Source of the DNA: Actinotalea alkalitolerans
GTDB taxonomy: Bacteria > Actinomycetota > Actinomycetes > Actinomycetales > Cellulomonadaceae
NCBI RefSeq assembly: GCF_023369855.1
Contig: NZ_JAMBPP010000017.1
Coordinates: forward strand, 18,975-82,974
DNA: 64,000 bases
Direction of reading: 5' to 3'
The notes beneath the pieces were generated by a model. The model was not told the DNA's origin, searched no databases, and saw only the letters and a program-made list of their open reading frames with translations. Positions 1 through 10,048 of this stretch are shown here, piece after piece. Made by a program: the position numbers and the translations under genes. The first letter of the stretch is position 1, and each line of letters starts with the position of its first letter.

Positions 1-494
1 CCTGCCGCGCTCACGGCGTCGCGGGCCCGACGGATCTTGGGCAGCGTCCCGTCGATGAACGACTGGCCACCGAAGCCCGGCTCGACGGTCATCACGAGCA
101 GCATGTCGATCTCGTCCAGCAGGTCCAGGAAGGGCTCGACCGGTGTCGCCGGCCGCAGTGCCAGGCCGGCTCGTGCTCCCAGGCGCCGCAGCTCGCGCGC
201 GAGCCGCACCGGCGCCTGAACCGCCTCGGCGTGGAACGTCACCGAGGCCGCACCAGCCTCGGCGAAGCCCGGCGCCCACCTGTCGGGGTCCTCGATCATC
301 AGGTGGCAGTCGATCGGGACCGGCGAGACCTGCACCAGCCGCTCGACCACGGGCAGACCGAGGGTCAGGTTGGGCACGAAGTGGTTGTCCATCACGTCCA
401 CGTGCGCGTAGTCGGCCGTGGTGATGCGACCGAGCTCGCGCTCGAGGTTCGTGAAGTCCGAGGCGAGGATGCTCGGGGAGATGACGACGTCCAT
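1..494 (-). CDS. rpe: Ribulose-phosphate 3-epimerase, C-terminus beyond window
   Basis: Interconverts D-ribulose 5-phosphate and D-xylulose 5-phosphate in the pentose phosphate pathway (cytosolic TIM barrel). The visible 164 residues begin [14 protein letters not shown] and show the family signatures [12 protein letters not shown] (metal-binding His and Asp), DCHLMIEDP and the phosphate-binding [10 protein letters not shown]. About a quarter of the usual 215-230 residues lies off the left edge. The ATG at 494 is four bases past the rsmB stop (499-501), so rpe is the downstream member of the fmt-rsmB-rpe operon, a common actinobacterial arrangement. Confidence 0.96.
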   Translation of the reverse strand, partial: MDVVISPSILASDFTNLERELGRITTADYAHVDVMDNHFVPNLTLGLPVVERLVQVSPVPIDCHLMIEDPDRWAPGFAEAGAASVTFHAEAVQAPVRLARELRRLGARAGLALRPATPVEPFLDLLDEIDMLLVMTVEPGFGGQSFIDGTLPKIRRARDAVSAA

Positions 495-498
495 GGCC

Positions 499-2127
499 TC
501 AGCCTTCCGTTCGGGGGTCGGTGCCGCCCGGCGCCCGCGTCGGCGGTACGGGACCGGGGGTCTTGCGCAGCATGGTCAGGTGCATCGCGTCCGTCCCGTG
601 GACGTGCGGCCAGAGCTGGGCGTGGGGTCCGGGTCCGAGCGGAAGGTCCTCACCGCCGACCAGCCGCAGCGCGTCGCGTGCGTCGAGCAGCTCGACATCG
701 GCCCGCCGCTTGAGCACGTCGCGGACCACGAGCTGGGTCTCGGCGACGTGGGGCGAGCACGTCGCGTAGGCCACGATCCCGCCAGGTCGCACGGCGTCCA
801 GGGCCGCACCGAGGAGCTCGCGCTGCAGCTGGGTCAGCGGGCCGACGTCCGCGGCCGTGCGCCGCCACCTCGACTCAGGTCGACGGCGCAACGCTCCCAG
901 CCCGGTGCACGGCGCGTCGACGAGCACCCTGTCGTAGACGTCGGGATCGGTGAGTCCGACCTCCCGACCGTCTGCGCAGCGGACCTCGACCACCCCGTCG
1001 GGCAGGGCTGCGACCGTGCGCTCGACCAGACGCACGCGGTGCGGCTGGAGCTCGTTCGCCACGACGGTGGCTCCTTGCTGGGCGGCCAGGGCACCGAGCA
1101 GCGCGGCCTTCCCCCCCGGCCCCGCGCAGAGGTCGAGCCAGCGCTCGGGAGCCCCGCCGGGAGCGGACTCGAGCTCGACGGCCGCGAGGGCGAGGGCGAC
1201 CAGCTGGCTTCCCTCGTCCTGCACGCCCACGCTGCCCTCGCGCACCCCGGGGACCGACGCGGGGTCGCCGCCGTCCAGGATCACCGCGGTGCGCGCCCAG
1301 CGCCCGGGCAGGGCGTCCGTCAGCGTCGAGAGGAGCGTCCTGCTGTCCGCGAGTCCAGGGCGCGCCACGAGCGAGACGGCCGGTGAGGCGTTGTCCGCCT
1401 CGAGCAGGGCATCGAGCTCCTCGGCCGGGCGCCCGTCCGCCAGGAGCGCCTGCCGCAGCGCCCGGACGACCCACACGGGGTGGCTGTGGACCACGGCGGC
1501 ACGCTCGGTGGCGTCCTCGCCGGCGGCCTCGGCGATCCGGTCGATCCACTCCTCGGTCGAGGTCGACGAGACCTTGCGGAGCACGGCGTTGACGAACTGC
1601 GACGCCCCGGTCCCGGTGGTGCTGCGCGCCAGTGCCACCGACTCCGAGACCGCCGCGTGCGCCGGGACGCGCATCGCCAGGAGCTGGTGCACGCCGAGCC
1701 GGAGCACGTCGAGGACCGGAGGATCGATCCGGTCGGTGGTGCGGCTCGCGGCGAGGGCGATGACGGCGTCGTAGCGGCCCTGCCAGCGCAGGGTCCCGTA
1801 GGTCAGCTCGGTGGCGAACCCCGCGTCGCGCCCGGCGATCCCACGGCTGCGCAGCAGGGGAGGAAGCACGAGGTTGGCGTACGCGTCCGACTCGGCGACC
1901 TCGCGCAGGACGTCGAAAGCCACCCGGCGGGCGGCGTCGCCGGTGCGAGGGCGCGCGGCGGGGCGGGTGGCCGATCGCTCGACCGGCCTGCCCTCGGCAC
2001 GGGCCGGACCGCGCTGGCGACCAGCGGCGTCCCTCCCCGGAGCGCTCCGACCCCCACGGCGCTGGCCGGGACCGGGCGGGCCCTCGCGTCCGGTGCTCTC
2101 GCGCCGCTCGTGCCGGTCCTCGCTCAT
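499..2127 (-). CDS. rsmB: 16S rRNA (cytosine(967)-C5)-methyltransferase RsmB
   Basis: Methylates C967 of 16S rRNA using S-adenosylmethionine. It has 542 residues: a basic, low-complexity extension of about 65 residues (rich in R, G and P), a NusB-like RNA-binding domain (about 65-210, starting [11 protein letters not shown]), then the catalytic Rossmann domain. Visible motifs are the SAM loop [14 protein letters not shown], the motif IV Cys in [19 protein letters not shown] and the motif VI catalytic Cys in [11 protein letters not shown]. The ATG overlaps the fmt stop as ATGA (2124-2127), indicating translational coupling. The N-terminal extension is longer than in E. coli RsmB (429 residues). 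Confidence 0.95.
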   Translation of the reverse strand: MSEDRHERRESTGREGPPGPGQRRGGRSAPGRDAAGRQRGPARAEGRPVERSATRPAARPRTGDAARRVAFDVLREVAESDAYANLVLPPLLRSRGIAGRDAGFATELTYGTLRWQGRYDAVIALAASRTTDRIDPPVLDVLRLGVHQLLAMRVPAHAAVSESVALARSTTGTGASQFVNAVLRKVSSTSTEEWIDRIAEAAGEDATERAAVVHSHPVWVVRALRQALLADGRPAEELDALLEADNASPAVSLVARPGLADSRTLLSTLTDALPGRWARTAVILDGGDPASVPGVREGSVGVQDEGSQLVALALAAVELESAPGGAPERWLDLCAGPGGKAALLGALAAQQGATVVANELQPHRVRLVERTVAALPDGVVEVRCADGREVGLTDPDVYDRVLVDAPCTGLGALRRRPESRWRRTAADVGPLTQLQRELLGAALDAVRPGGIVAYATCSPHVAETQLVVRDVLKRRADVELLDARDALRLVGGEDLPLGPGPHAQLWPHVHGTDAMHLTMLRKTPGPVPPTRAPGGTDPRTEG

Positions 2128-3065
2128 GAGACCTCCCCCAGCCGCGCGCCGGCTTCCCAGCGCGCGCCGCGCGCCCAGTCGGCCGCGGGCATCATCCGCC
2201 TGCCCGCCGGTGCGACCTCGCCCAGCGCCACCGGGTCGGTCCCGGTCCCCACGAGCACCTGTGTCCGTGCCACGAGCAGCTCACCGGGGGCCAGCGCCGG
2301 GACGTCGTCGTCCAGCAGCCGGACGGGACCCAGCTTGAGGCGCGCTCCGTCGGGCGCGGTCGTCCATGCCCCCGGGGCCGGCGTGCAGGCACGCACCCGA
2401 CGGTCGACCGCCAGGGCGGGATGCCCCCACCGGACCTGCCCGTCCTGCGTGGTCAGCCGGGGTGCGTGGCTCGCGCCGTCCGAGGGCTGAGGAACGGCCA
2501 CGAGCGAGGAGTCGGCGAGCCCGTCGAGGGTGGCGAGCAGCAGGCCGGCGCCGGCACGGGAGAGCCGGTCGAGCAGGTCGCCCGCGGTGTCGCGACGCCG
2601 TACCGTCTCGGTCAGCGTCCCGAAGACCGGGCCGGTGTCCAGCCCCTCCTCGATCCGGAACGTGGTGGCTCCCGTGACCTCGTCGCCCGCGAGGACGGCG
2701 TGCTGGACCGGTGCCGCTCCGCGCCAGGCGGGCAGCAGCGAGAAGTGCAGGTTGACCCAGCCGTGGACGGGCAGGTCGAGCAGGGTGGGCGGGAGCATCG
2801 CCCCGTAGGCGACCACAGGTGCGCAGTCGATCTCGAGCGCCGCGATGCGTGCGGCCAGCTCGGGGTCACGGGCGCTGGCCGGGCTCAGCACCTCGATGCC
2901 GGCCGCCAGGGCACGCTCCTTGACGGGGCTCGCCGTGAGCCTCCTCCCCCGGCCGGCGGGTGCGTCTGGGCGGGTGAGGACCGCGACGACCTCGTGGGGC
3001 GAGTCGATCAAGGCGTCCAGGGCCGGCAGGGCGACCTCGGGGGTCCCGGCGAAGAGCAAGCGCAT
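2124..3065 (-). CDS. fmt: Methionyl-tRNA formyltransferase
   Basis: Transfers a formyl group from 10-formyltetrahydrofolate to Met-tRNAfMet for translation initiation. It has 313 residues, the usual length. The N-terminus [19 protein letters not shown], the catalytic-region [22 protein letters not shown] and the C-terminal OB-like tRNA-binding domain are recognisable. It is first in the fmt-rsmB-rpe operon and overlaps rsmB by four bases. The plus-strand ArsR-like gene starts divergently, with its promoter in the roughly 120-base gap. Confidence 0.96.
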   Translation of the reverse strand: MRLLFAGTPEVALPALDALIDSPHEVVAVLTRPDAPAGRGRRLTASPVKERALAAGIEVLSPASARDPELAARIAALEIDCAPVVAYGAMLPPTLLDLPVHGWVNLHFSLLPAWRGAAPVQHAVLAGDEVTGATTFRIEEGLDTGPVFGTLTETVRRRDTAGDLLDRLSRAGAGLLLATLDGLADSSLVAVPQPSDGASHAPRLTTQDGQVRWGHPALAVDRRVRACTPAPGAWTTAPDGARLKLGPVRLLDDDVPALAPGELLVARTQVLVGTGTDPVALGEVAPAGRRMMPAADWARGARWEAGARLGEVS

Positions 3066-3106
3066 CCTGTGATCCTAGGTGCGGCCGGATCGTCGTCGGC
3101 CGCACC

Positions 3107-3145
3107 TTGCTCACCGGGCCGACACCTGTCATATTTCTCTGACAG
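3107..3145 (+). promoter_or_regulatory. Candidate promoter with overlapping palindromic operator
   Basis: TTGCTC (3107-3112), 17 bases, then CATATT (3130-3135) form a plausible vegetative promoter. A palindrome, CTGTCA (3126-3131), eight bases, TGACAG (3140-3145), covers the -10 region. It extends to an 8-base arm with one mismatch (CTGTCATA against CTGTCAGA). Its position just before the ArsR-like gene suggests autorepression. This is inference from position and symmetry. Confidence 0.5.
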
Positions 3146-3184
3146 ATGCAAGATCGTGCAGGACGGCAGCCGACGGGAGCGCAC

Positions 3185-3493
3185 GTGGACGTGGACGCGT
3201 TGAGCGCACGGCTGACCGCCGTGGCCAGCCCTCCGCGGCTGCGGATCCTCGCCGTGCTCGGTGACGGACCGTTGCACGTCAGCGAGATCGCCCGCCGGGT
3301 GGGCATGTCCCGACCGTTGCTCTACATGCACCTGACCAAGCTCGAGGAGAACGGCTACGTGAGCGGGCACCTCGAGCTCTCCCCCGACGGCCGTGCGCTC
3401 AAGGTCTTCGAGATCCAGGAGTTCTCGATCACTGTCGATCTCGCCGCGATCCGGGCGGCCGTCGACGAGCCCGGTCCCGAGCCCGAGACCTGA
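3185..3493 (+). CDS. ArsR/winged-helix transcriptional regulator
   Basis: Small DNA-binding regulator of about 102 residues. The core VASPPRLRILAVLGDGPLHVSEIARRVGMSR then PLLYMHLTKLEENGYVSG is a classic ArsR-type winged helix, with the recognition helix at about SRPLLYMHLTKLEE. No metal-binding Cys motif is visible, so the signal is unknown. I chose GTG 3185 because GGGAG lies five bases upstream; the in-frame ATG at 3146 has no ribosome site and sits almost on the predicted transcription start. The small membrane protein gene follows 63 bases later and is the likely co-transcribed partner. Confidence 0.8.
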   Translation: MDVDALSARLTAVASPPRLRILAVLGDGPLHVSEIARRVGMSRPLLYMHLTKLEENGYVSGHLELSPDGRALKVFEIQEFSITVDLAAIRAAVDEPGPEPET

Positions 3494-3556
3494 GAGACCG
3501 ACGACGCACGACGTCTGACCACCCGTCCAGTCCCACCACCCGTACGAGGAGCGCCC

Positions 3557-3799
3557 ATGGCCGAGATCAACGTCATCCCCTGGTTCGCCTGGATCCCGAT
3601 CGTCGCCATCATCGGCTACTTCCTGCACTCGATCGTCGAGACCGTCGTCAGGTCCCGCCAGAAGGTCGCCGAGGCGGCCCTGGCCGACCAGCAGCAGACC
3701 GCCGAGCTGGCCGAGACGAACGCACGCCTGCTCGCGCGGCTCGACGGCATCGACGGCCGGCTGCAGACCATCGAGAAGACGCTGACCGACATCCCCTGA
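3557..3799 (+). CDS. Small membrane-anchored coiled-coil protein
   Basis: I do not recognise a characterised family. The 80 residues comprise one N-terminal transmembrane segment (about residues 6-24, INVIPWFAWIPIVAIIGYFL), a short basic stretch (VRSRQK), and a predicted alpha-helical/coiled-coil cytoplasmic tail rich in Ala, Glu and Leu. A GAGGAG ribosome site precedes the ATG. It follows the ArsR-like regulator on the same strand, so the two probably form an operon in which the regulator controls this membrane protein. Confidence 0.75.
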   Translation: MAEINVIPWFAWIPIVAIIGYFLHSIVETVVRSRQKVAEAALADQQQTAELAETNARLLARLDGIDGRLQTIEKTLTDIP

Positions 3800-3815
3800 C
3801 CCCGCCGTCGGCTGC

Positions 3816-5984
3816 TCAGATCACCTCGGCGGGCTCGACCTCCACGCGAACCGCACCCGGCTCTCGCCGAGCACTGCGCGTGACGACCGCCGCCGCGACC
3901 TGTGCCGTGACGCCGGGGGCGTCGGACCAGGCCGAGCGGACCAGGGCCCGGACAGGGCGGTCGTCCTCGAACGGCACGAGCGCCTGCTCCTCGGCCACGA
4001 CCGGACCCTGGTCGTGCGGGTGCTGGTCGACGGCGTGCGGACCCAGGACGCTCGAGCCCGACGGCAGGTGCAACCGCGACAGCAGCGCCGAGACCGCCTC
4101 GCGGGCACCCTCGAGGACCACCATGTGCACGGCGGGCGGCAGGCTCAGCTCCGACCGCTCGGCGAGCTCACGTGCCGACAGGCCTGCCGGGTCCCATCGG
4201 ACCAACGCCTGCGTCGGTGCCGGAGCCGCGTCACCCACCAGCAGCACCACTCCCCCGTCGGCGGCAGCCCGGACCAGGACCGCCGCCCCCAGCCAGGTCC
4301 GCAGCGCCTGCTCCGCCACGTCCAACGAGGCTCGTGCGGTCACCACGGCGGCGTCGAGGAGCACCGCCGCGGCATACCCACCCTGGGCCACCGGCTCGGC
4401 GCCCGGCGTGGCCACCACGAGGGCCGGACGCTCACCGACCGCAGCGATGACTCCTGCCACGGCCGAGGCCCCCGAGACGTGCACCGGGACCCCGGGGAAC
4501 GCACGACCGAGCTCCTCGGCGGTCCGGTCGGACCCCACCCGCACCGACCGCAGCCCGGTGGACCCGCACTCGCCGCATCGCCAGGCGCCGGCGAGCCGGC
4601 CGCACCACCGGCACTGGGGCGTGGCGTCGTGCCCGGGCAGCGACAGCGGGCCGTGGCAGTCGGCGCACCGCGCCAGCGTGCGGCAACGGACGCACGCGAC
4701 GCTCGGGACGTAGCCGGCCCGCGGAACCTGGACCAGGACCGGGCCGCGCAGCAGCCCGTCGCGGATCGCCCGCCATGCGGCGCTGGGCAGCCTCGCGGCG
4801 GCACCTGCGCCCTCGGACGCCAGCTCGGCAGAGGTCAGCGCCCGCACCCGGGGCGTGCGTCCCCGCACCACCTCACGAGGTGCGACCAGCTCACGGGCCC
4901 ATCCCGCGGTGACCCAACGCTGGGACGCGGTGGACCGGGCGAAACCGCCGACGAGCAGGGCGGCACCCTCGCTCTGCGCCCGCAGGGCGAGCACCTCGCG
5001 CACGTGCGGGTAGGGGGCGCGCGGTTCGGCGTGCAGGGGGTCGGCATCGTCCCAGCAGACCACCAGCCCCAGCCGTTGCACCGGGGCGAACGCGGCCGCC
5101 CGGGTACCGATCACCACGTCGGCGGCGCCGCGAGCAGCCGCGAGGAACGCCCGGTAGCGGGCCGCGGGACCGTCGTCCGCCACGAGACGTACCCATCCAC
5201 GGGCGCCCCCGGGGACCCAGGCCGGCAGGCCGGCCCGCAGGAGCGCCTGCTCGAGGCGTGAGAGGTCAGCTGCCGAGGGCACGACGACCAGCGCTCCACG
5301 GCCACCCGCGCACGCGGCGCGGACGGCCGAGGCCAGGCAGTCGGCCCACGTGGCACCCTCGGGACCGGGCAGCGCCGACCAGACCGCGCGAGGGCTCTGC
5401 CCCTCGGTGACCCGGCGCAGGAAGGCGTGCCCGCCCGCGTAGGTCCCCCACGACTCTCCGGCGTCCGTGATGACGTCCTCGGCAGCGGTGGCGGGCGTGG
5501 CCGCAGCACCCGGCTCCGCACGGGTCCACGTCTCCTGCTCGGTCCGCGCGTGCCGTGGGGGGATCGCGAGCCGCAGCACGTCGGCCAGGGTCCCGGCGTA
5601 CCGGCGGGCGACCGCCTCGACGAGACCCCGGACCTCCGGGGTGAGCACGACCTCCGTGGAGACCACACGTCGCACCTGCGCGAGCTCACCGGTGTGCTCA
5701 GCGGTCTCGGTCCGCTCCAGCACGTACCCGTCGACGTCCTGGGCCCCGAACCGGACCTTCACCCGCACCCCGGGCCGGAGGCTGTCGTCGAGCGCCGCTG
5801 GGACCGCGTACTCGAAGGGCCGGTCCAGGTGCGGCTGGGGTCGGTCCACGGCCACACGGGCCACGGGACGGACCGCGGCGACCTCCCCGGTGACCGCCGT
5901 CCGACGCCGGCGGGCGGGACGGGGCGCAGGCAGGCCGCTCAGCGTCAGCTGCTCACCGTCCCGCTCGGCACTCACCACGACCAC
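3816..5984 (-). CDS. priA: Primosomal protein N' (PriA), helicase motifs degenerate
   Basis: PriA normally restarts collapsed replication forks. This 722-residue copy keeps the N-terminal 3'-DNA-binding domain (VAVDRPQPHLDRPFEYAVP, then GVRVKVRFG) and the eight-Cys zinc region (CVRC, CADC, CRWC, CGEC). The Walker A loop expected as GxTGSGKTE is replaced by ALPGPEGATWADCL, and the DEEH box by CWDDADPL, so ATP hydrolysis is unlikely. Helicase-dead PriA is usual in Actinobacteria, where it probably acts as a DNA-structure-binding loader. The start is GTG at 5984. It lies about 95 bases downstream of metK on the same strand. Confidence 0.92.
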   Translation of the reverse strand: MVVVSAERDGEQLTLSGLPAPRPARRRRTAVTGEVAAVRPVARVAVDRPQPHLDRPFEYAVPAALDDSLRPGVRVKVRFGAQDVDGYVLERTETAEHTGELAQVRRVVSTEVVLTPEVRGLVEAVARRYAGTLADVLRLAIPPRHARTEQETWTRAEPGAAATPATAAEDVITDAGESWGTYAGGHAFLRRVTEGQSPRAVWSALPGPEGATWADCLASAVRAACAGGRGALVVVPSAADLSRLEQALLRAGLPAWVPGGARGWVRLVADDGPAARYRAFLAAARGAADVVIGTRAAAFAPVQRLGLVVCWDDADPLHAEPRAPYPHVREVLALRAQSEGAALLVGGFARSTASQRWVTAGWARELVAPREVVRGRTPRVRALTSAELASEGAGAAARLPSAAWRAIRDGLLRGPVLVQVPRAGYVPSVACVRCRTLARCADCHGPLSLPGHDATPQCRWCGRLAGAWRCGECGSTGLRSVRVGSDRTAEELGRAFPGVPVHVSGASAVAGVIAAVGERPALVVATPGAEPVAQGGYAAAVLLDAAVVTARASLDVAEQALRTWLGAAVLVRAAADGGVVLLVGDAAPAPTQALVRWDPAGLSARELAERSELSLPPAVHMVVLEGAREAVSALLSRLHLPSGSSVLGPHAVDQHPHDQGPVVAEEQALVPFEDDRPVRALVRSAWSDAPGVTAQVAAAVVTRSARREPGAVRVEVEPAEVI

Positions 5985-6079
5985 ATCCCACCACGGACCA
6001 CCTGCACCCCCCGACGCTCCCCAGGCCGGTCGTCCTCGCGGCGGCGGTCAGGCGGTCGGCACCGCCGACGGGCCGGCGG

Positions 6080-7285
6080 TCAGGACAGGGCTGAGTGAAG
6101 ATCCAGGACGCGGTCGGTTCGCTCCCAGGTGAAGTCGGCGAGCTCTCGCCCGAAGTGGCCGTACGCGGCCGTGCGCGAGTAGATCGGACGCAGCAGGTTG
6201 AGATCGCGGACGATCGCCGCCGGACGCAGGTCGAAGACCTCACGGATCGCGGCGGTCAGCCGGTCCAGCGGAACCGTGTGGGTACCGAAGCACTCGACGT
6301 ACAGGCCCACCGGGTGCGACGCGCCGATCGCGTAGGCGACCTGGACCTCGCACCGGGTGGCCAGGCCGGCGGCGACGACGTTCTTGGCCACCCACCGCAT
6401 GGCGTAGGACGCCGACCGGTCCACCTTGGAGGGGTCCTTCCCCGAGAAGGCACCGCCGCCGTGCCGGGCCATGCCGCCGTAGGTGTCCACGATGATCTTG
6501 CGACCCGTCAGGCCGGCGTCCCCCTTCGGTCCGCCCACGACGAACTGACCGGTCGGGTTGATGAGCAGACGATGACCGATGGTGTCGATCCCGAGATCCT
6601 CCAGGACCGGCAGGACGACGTGCTCGGCGACCTCCGGGGCCAGCCTTCCCTCGAGCGAGATGCCGGGCATGTGCTGGGTCGAGAGGACCACCGTGTCCAC
6701 CCGCACCGGGGTGTCACCGTCGTAGCCGATGGTCACCTGGGTCTTGCCGTCGGGACGCAGGTAGTCGAGCGTGCCCTCCTTGCGGACCGTCGCCAGTCGC
6801 TCGGCGAGTCGGTGCGCGGCCCAGATCGGCAACGGCATGAGCGAGGGGGTCTCGTCACAGGCGTACCCGAACATCAGGCCCTGGTCGCCCGCGCCCTGCA
6901 GGTCGAGCGGATCGACCTCCTGGTCGCCGTGGCTGCGGACCTCCCACGCGGTGTTCACGCCGGCCGCGATGTCCGGGGACTGCTGACCGATCGAGACCGA
7001 CACCCCGCACGAGTCGGCGTCGAAGCCGATGTCGGACGAGGTGTAGCCGATACGGCGCACGACGTCGCGGATGACCTGCGGGATCTCGACGTAGGCCTCG
7101 GTCGAGACCTCACCCGACACGTGCACCAGCCCTGTGGTGACCATCGTCTCGACCGCGACACGGGCCTGCCGGTCCTGGGTGAGCAGGGCATCGAGGATGG
7201 CGTCCGAGACCTGGTCGCAGACCTTGTCCGGGTGCCCTTCGGTCACCGACTCCGAGGTGAACAGGCGCAGCTCAGCAGAGGTCAT
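6080..7285 (-). CDS. metK: S-adenosylmethionine synthase
   Basis: Makes S-adenosylmethionine from methionine and ATP; the active enzyme is a tetramer with metal ions at the interface. Family motifs are [17 protein letters not shown] near the N-terminus, GEVST, the ATP-binding [12 protein letters not shown] and the glycine-rich [17 protein letters not shown] loop. The 401-residue length is standard. I place the start at ATG 7285, because AGGTAGG is nine bases upstream; the in-frame GTG at 7294 would sit on top of that ribosome site. No SAM riboswitch is visible upstream. Confidence 0.97.
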   Translation of the reverse strand: MTSAELRLFTSESVTEGHPDKVCDQVSDAILDALLTQDRQARVAVETMVTTGLVHVSGEVSTEAYVEIPQVIRDVVRRIGYTSSDIGFDADSCGVSVSIGQQSPDIAAGVNTAWEVRSHGDQEVDPLDLQGAGDQGLMFGYACDETPSLMPLPIWAAHRLAERLATVRKEGTLDYLRPDGKTQVTIGYDGDTPVRVDTVVLSTQHMPGISLEGRLAPEVAEHVVLPVLEDLGIDTIGHRLLINPTGQFVVGGPKGDAGLTGRKIIVDTYGGMARHGGGAFSGKDPSKVDRSASYAMRWVAKNVVAAGLATRCEVQVAYAIGASHPVGLYVECFGTHTVPLDRLTAAIREVFDLRPAAIVRDLNLLRPIYSRTAAYGHFGRELADFTWERTDRVLDLHSALS

Positions 7286-7343
7286 GCCCGACACCCTACC
7301 TACGGTTCAGAACCCGTCCCGGCGCGTCCACGCGCGGGACCGG

Positions 7344-8609
7344 TCAGACCGACCGTGACCTGAGCAGGCCCAGGACCGCGTCCCAGAGCGCGTCGGCCAC
7401 GACCGACTTGGAGCCCTCGGCCTGGGACACCGTCCCACCCTCCGCGTCGAGGATCGTCACCGCGTTGTCGGCGCTGGCGAAGCCGCGCCCGTCGCCCACC
7501 GCATTCACCGCGAGCAGGTCCGCGCCCTTGCGCCGCGCCTTGGCCCTGCCGTGCTCGAGCACCGTCGCGGTGGAGTCACCCGTCTCGGCAGCGAAGCCCA
7601 CGACCAGCTGGCCAGGACGGAGCCGGTCGGCAGCGAGCTCGGCGAGGACGTCGGGGTTGGCGACCAGCTCGATCGAGGGCCCCTGACCCGTGCCGTCCTT
7701 CTTGATCTTGTGACCGGCGACCGTGAGGGGGCGGAAGTCGGCGACCGCAGCGGCCATCACGATCACGTCGGCCCGGGCCGCGGCACGGCGGACCGCCTCG
7801 CGCAGCTCGTCCGTCGTCTCGACCGGCACGACGTCGACGCCCGGGGGCGGGTCGAGCGAGACGTTCGCGGCGACCAGCGTCACCTGCGCCCCTCGACGCC
7901 GTGCGGTCTCGGCCAGCGCGTAGCCCTGACGACCGGTCGAGCGGTTCCCCAGGAAGCGGACGGGGTCCAGCGGTTCCCGCGTCCCACCGGCGGACACGAC
8001 CACACGACGGCCTGCGAGGTCCTCGACGACAGCACCCGACGGGACCGTGCGCTGTGCGCCCGCGTCGATCGCGCTGCCGGTCGCAGGTGCGACGAGGGCC
8101 AGGGCCGCTGCAGCGATCACCGCGGGCTCGGGCAGCCGGCCCGGCCCGGTGTCCTGACCGGTGAGCCGCCCCGAGTCCGGTTCGAGCACGTGCACCCCGC
8201 GCTCGCGCAGCAGGGCGACGTTCGCACGGGTCGCCGGGTGCTCCCACATCTCGGTGTGCATCGCGGGAGCCATCAGCACCGGGCAGCGGGCGGTGAGCAG
8301 CGCTGCGGTGAGCAGGTCGTCGGCGCGACCTGACGCAGCGCGTGCGAGCAGGTCGGCCGTCGCAGGGGCCACGACCACGAGGTCGGCCTGCTTGCCGAGC
8401 GAGACGTGCTCGACGGCCGGGACGTCCTCGAACACGCCCGTGGTGACCCGGTGACCTGACAGCGCCTCCCAGGTGGCCGCGCCGACGAACTCGAGCGAGG
8501 CGCGTGTGGGGACCACGTGCACGTCGTGCCCGGACTCGGTGAGCAGGCGCAGCAGCAGAGCCGCCTTGTAGGCCGCGATGCCGGCGCTCACGCCGAGCAG
8601 GATGCGCAC
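7344..8609 (-). CDS. coaBC: Bifunctional CoaBC (PPC decarboxylase / PPC synthetase)
   Basis: Catalyses two consecutive steps of coenzyme A synthesis: ligation of cysteine to phosphopantothenate (C-terminal CoaB) and FMN-dependent decarboxylation (N-terminal CoaC). CoaC shows MRILLGVSAGIAAYKAA, PAMHTEMW (in place of PAMNxxMW) and the clamp SGRLTGQDTGPGRLPEP. That clamp lacks the Cys found in the E. coli enzyme (SGSQACGD). CoaB shows VSAGGTREPLDPVRFLGNRS and the dimer motif KIKKDG. The start is GTG at 8609. It lies between rpoZ and metK, as in other actinobacteria. Confidence 0.95.
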   Translation of the reverse strand: MRILLGVSAGIAAYKAALLLRLLTESGHDVHVVPTRASLEFVGAATWEALSGHRVTTGVFEDVPAVEHVSLGKQADLVVVAPATADLLARAASGRADDLLTAALLTARCPVLMAPAMHTEMWEHPATRANVALLRERGVHVLEPDSGRLTGQDTGPGRLPEPAVIAAAALALVAPATGSAIDAGAQRTVPSGAVVEDLAGRRVVVSAGGTREPLDPVRFLGNRSTGRQGYALAETARRRGAQVTLVAANVSLDPPPGVDVVPVETTDELREAVRRAAARADVIVMAAAVADFRPLTVAGHKIKKDGTGQGPSIELVANPDVLAELAADRLRPGQLVVGFAAETGDSTATVLEHGRAKARRKGADLLAVNAVGDGRGFASADNAVTILDAEGGTVSQAEGSKSVVADALWDAVLGLLRSRSV

Positions 8610-8643
8610 GTCCGACTCAGTCCGGGGGGTGGCTCGGGGCTCG

Positions 8644-8907
8644 TCAGCCCTCGATGGGCTCGACGGTCAGCAGGCCGGCGTTGATCTCCCGCATCGAGAT
8701 CGACAGGGCCTTCTCCTGGTGACGGGTCTCGACCAGCGGGCCGACGTACTCGAGCAGGCCCTCGTTGAGCTGGGAGTAGTACGCGTTGATCTGCCGAGCG
8801 CGCTTGGCCGAGTAGATCACCAGCGCGTACTTCGAGTCGGCCGCGGCGAGCAGCTCGTCGATGGGCGGGTCGGTGATGCCCTCGGGGGCAGCAACGGTTC
8901 CAGACAT
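8644..8907 (-). CDS. rpoZ: RNA polymerase omega subunit
   Basis: The small omega subunit assists folding and assembly of the beta-prime subunit. The protein is 87 residues, [20 protein letters not shown] onward, with the actinobacterial core [21 protein letters not shown] and a conserved Val-Glu-Pro near the end. The ATG at 8907 is preceded by CGGAG five bases upstream; an in-frame extension to 8988 would lack this and does not resemble the family. It sits directly downstream of gmk, as in mycobacteria and streptomycetes. Confidence 0.95.
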   Translation of the reverse strand: MSGTVAAPEGITDPPIDELLAAADSKYALVIYSAKRARQINAYYSQLNEGLLEYVGPLVETRHQEKALSISMREINAGLLTVEPIEG

Positions 8908-8989
8908 GTTCGCTCCGGGTGTTCGTGGGGCTGCGGGTGACCACTCGGGCCCTGCCCGGGGCGGTCTCCCAGGCACGCAGCCTCCCATG

Positions 8990-9628
8990 CTACCGCTTCG
9001 GAAGACCCATGACCTCGATCAGCTCGTCCGTGGCGCGGTGCACGTCGTCGTTGACGATCACGTGGTCGAACTCGCTCTCGGCCGCGAGCTCGACCCTGGC
9101 CGTGGCCAGGCGACGGGCCCGCTCCTCGGCGTCCTCGGTCCCTCGCCCGACCAGCCGCCGGACCAGCTCGTCCCAGCTGGGCGGTGCGAGGAACACGAAA
9201 CGTGCCTCGGGCATCGCCAGCCGGACCTGCCGAGCGCCGGCCAGATCGATCTCGAGCAGCGCCGGTCGCCCGGCGCTGAGCCGCTCCTGGACAGGGGCGC
9301 GGGGCGTCCCGTAGCTGTTCCGACCGTGCACGACCGCCCACTCGAGCAGCTCGCCCTCGTGCACCATCCGGGCGAACTCGGCGGGTCCCACGAAGTGGTA
9401 GTGCACGCCGTCGACCTCCCCGGGGCGAGGGTCACGCGTCGTCGCGGAGACGGACAGCCAGACCTCGGGGTACCGCCGGCGGATGTCGGCGGAGACGGTG
9501 CCCTTGCCGACGGCGGTGGGACCGGCCAGGACGGTCAGTCGGGACCGACCGCCGTCGGCCGCGCCGGCGAGGGCTTCTGACGGCCCCCGGGCATGACGAG
9601 AGATGGGGTGCTGCTCGGAGGAGGTCAA
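8990..9628 (-). CDS. gmk: Guanylate kinase
   Basis: Phosphorylates GMP to GDP. The P-loop is [16 protein letters not shown]-binding residues appear in [22 protein letters not shown] and the lid in [12 protein letters not shown]. The protein is 212 residues, including about 28 extra residues before the P-loop domain. The only usable in-frame start upstream of the P-loop is TTG at 9628, 12 bases after the mihF stop and without a strong ribosome site, so the exact N-terminus is uncertain. Gene order mihF-gmk-rpoZ is typical of Actinobacteria. Confidence 0.94.
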   Translation of the reverse strand: MTSSEQHPISRHARGPSEALAGAADGGRSRLTVLAGPTAVGKGTVSADIRRRYPEVWLSVSATTRDPRPGEVDGVHYHFVGPAEFARMVHEGELLEWAVVHGRNSYGTPRAPVQERLSAGRPALLEIDLAGARQVRLAMPEARFVFLAPPSWDELVRRLVGRGTEDAEERARRLATARVELAAESEFDHVIVNDDVHRATDELIEVMGLPKR

Positions 9629-9640
9629 GATCGCGGCAGC

Positions 9641-9952
9641 TCAGCCGAACCGCTCGATCAGGGCGCGGGCCTGGTGAGGGCCCAGGCCACGCAGCCGTCG
9701 GGTTTCCGAGATGCCGATGTCGGCCATGATGGCTCGAGCCTTGATCTTGCCGACCCCGGGGAGCGACTCCAGCAGGGCCGAGACCTTGAGCTTGCCGATC
9801 ACGTCATCGGTACGCCCCTGCTCGATCACCTCCGAGAGGGATCCCTGCGAGTACTTCAGGCGGTTCTTCACCTCTGCGCGAGCCTGGCGGGCAGCAGCTG
9901 CCTTTTCGAGGGCAGCGGCACGCTGTTCAGGAGTCAGCGGGGGTAGGGCCAC
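9641..9952 (-). CDS. mihF: Mycobacterial-type integration host factor MihF
   Basis: Actinobacterial nucleoid-associated DNA-bending protein, unrelated to E. coli IHF. It has 103 residues: a basic N-terminal helix (LTPEQRAAALEKAAAARQAR) and a helix-two-turns-helix DNA-binding part (ESLPGVGKIKARAIMADIGI, then RRLRGLGPHQ). GTG start with GAAGGTGAG just upstream. It lies between pyrF and gmk, its conserved position. Confidence 0.94.
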   Translation of the reverse strand: MALPPLTPEQRAAALEKAAAARQARAEVKNRLKYSQGSLSEVIEQGRTDDVIGKLKVSALLESLPGVGKIKARAIMADIGISETRRLRGLGPHQARALIERFG

Positions 9953-10048
9953 GCGGGCTCACCTTCTTCCCAGACGGGGTGGGTGGACGAGGTCGAACCT
10001 AGCGAGCCGGAGGCCCGCTCGGCAACGCGAGAGCGGCAGCGACCGAGG

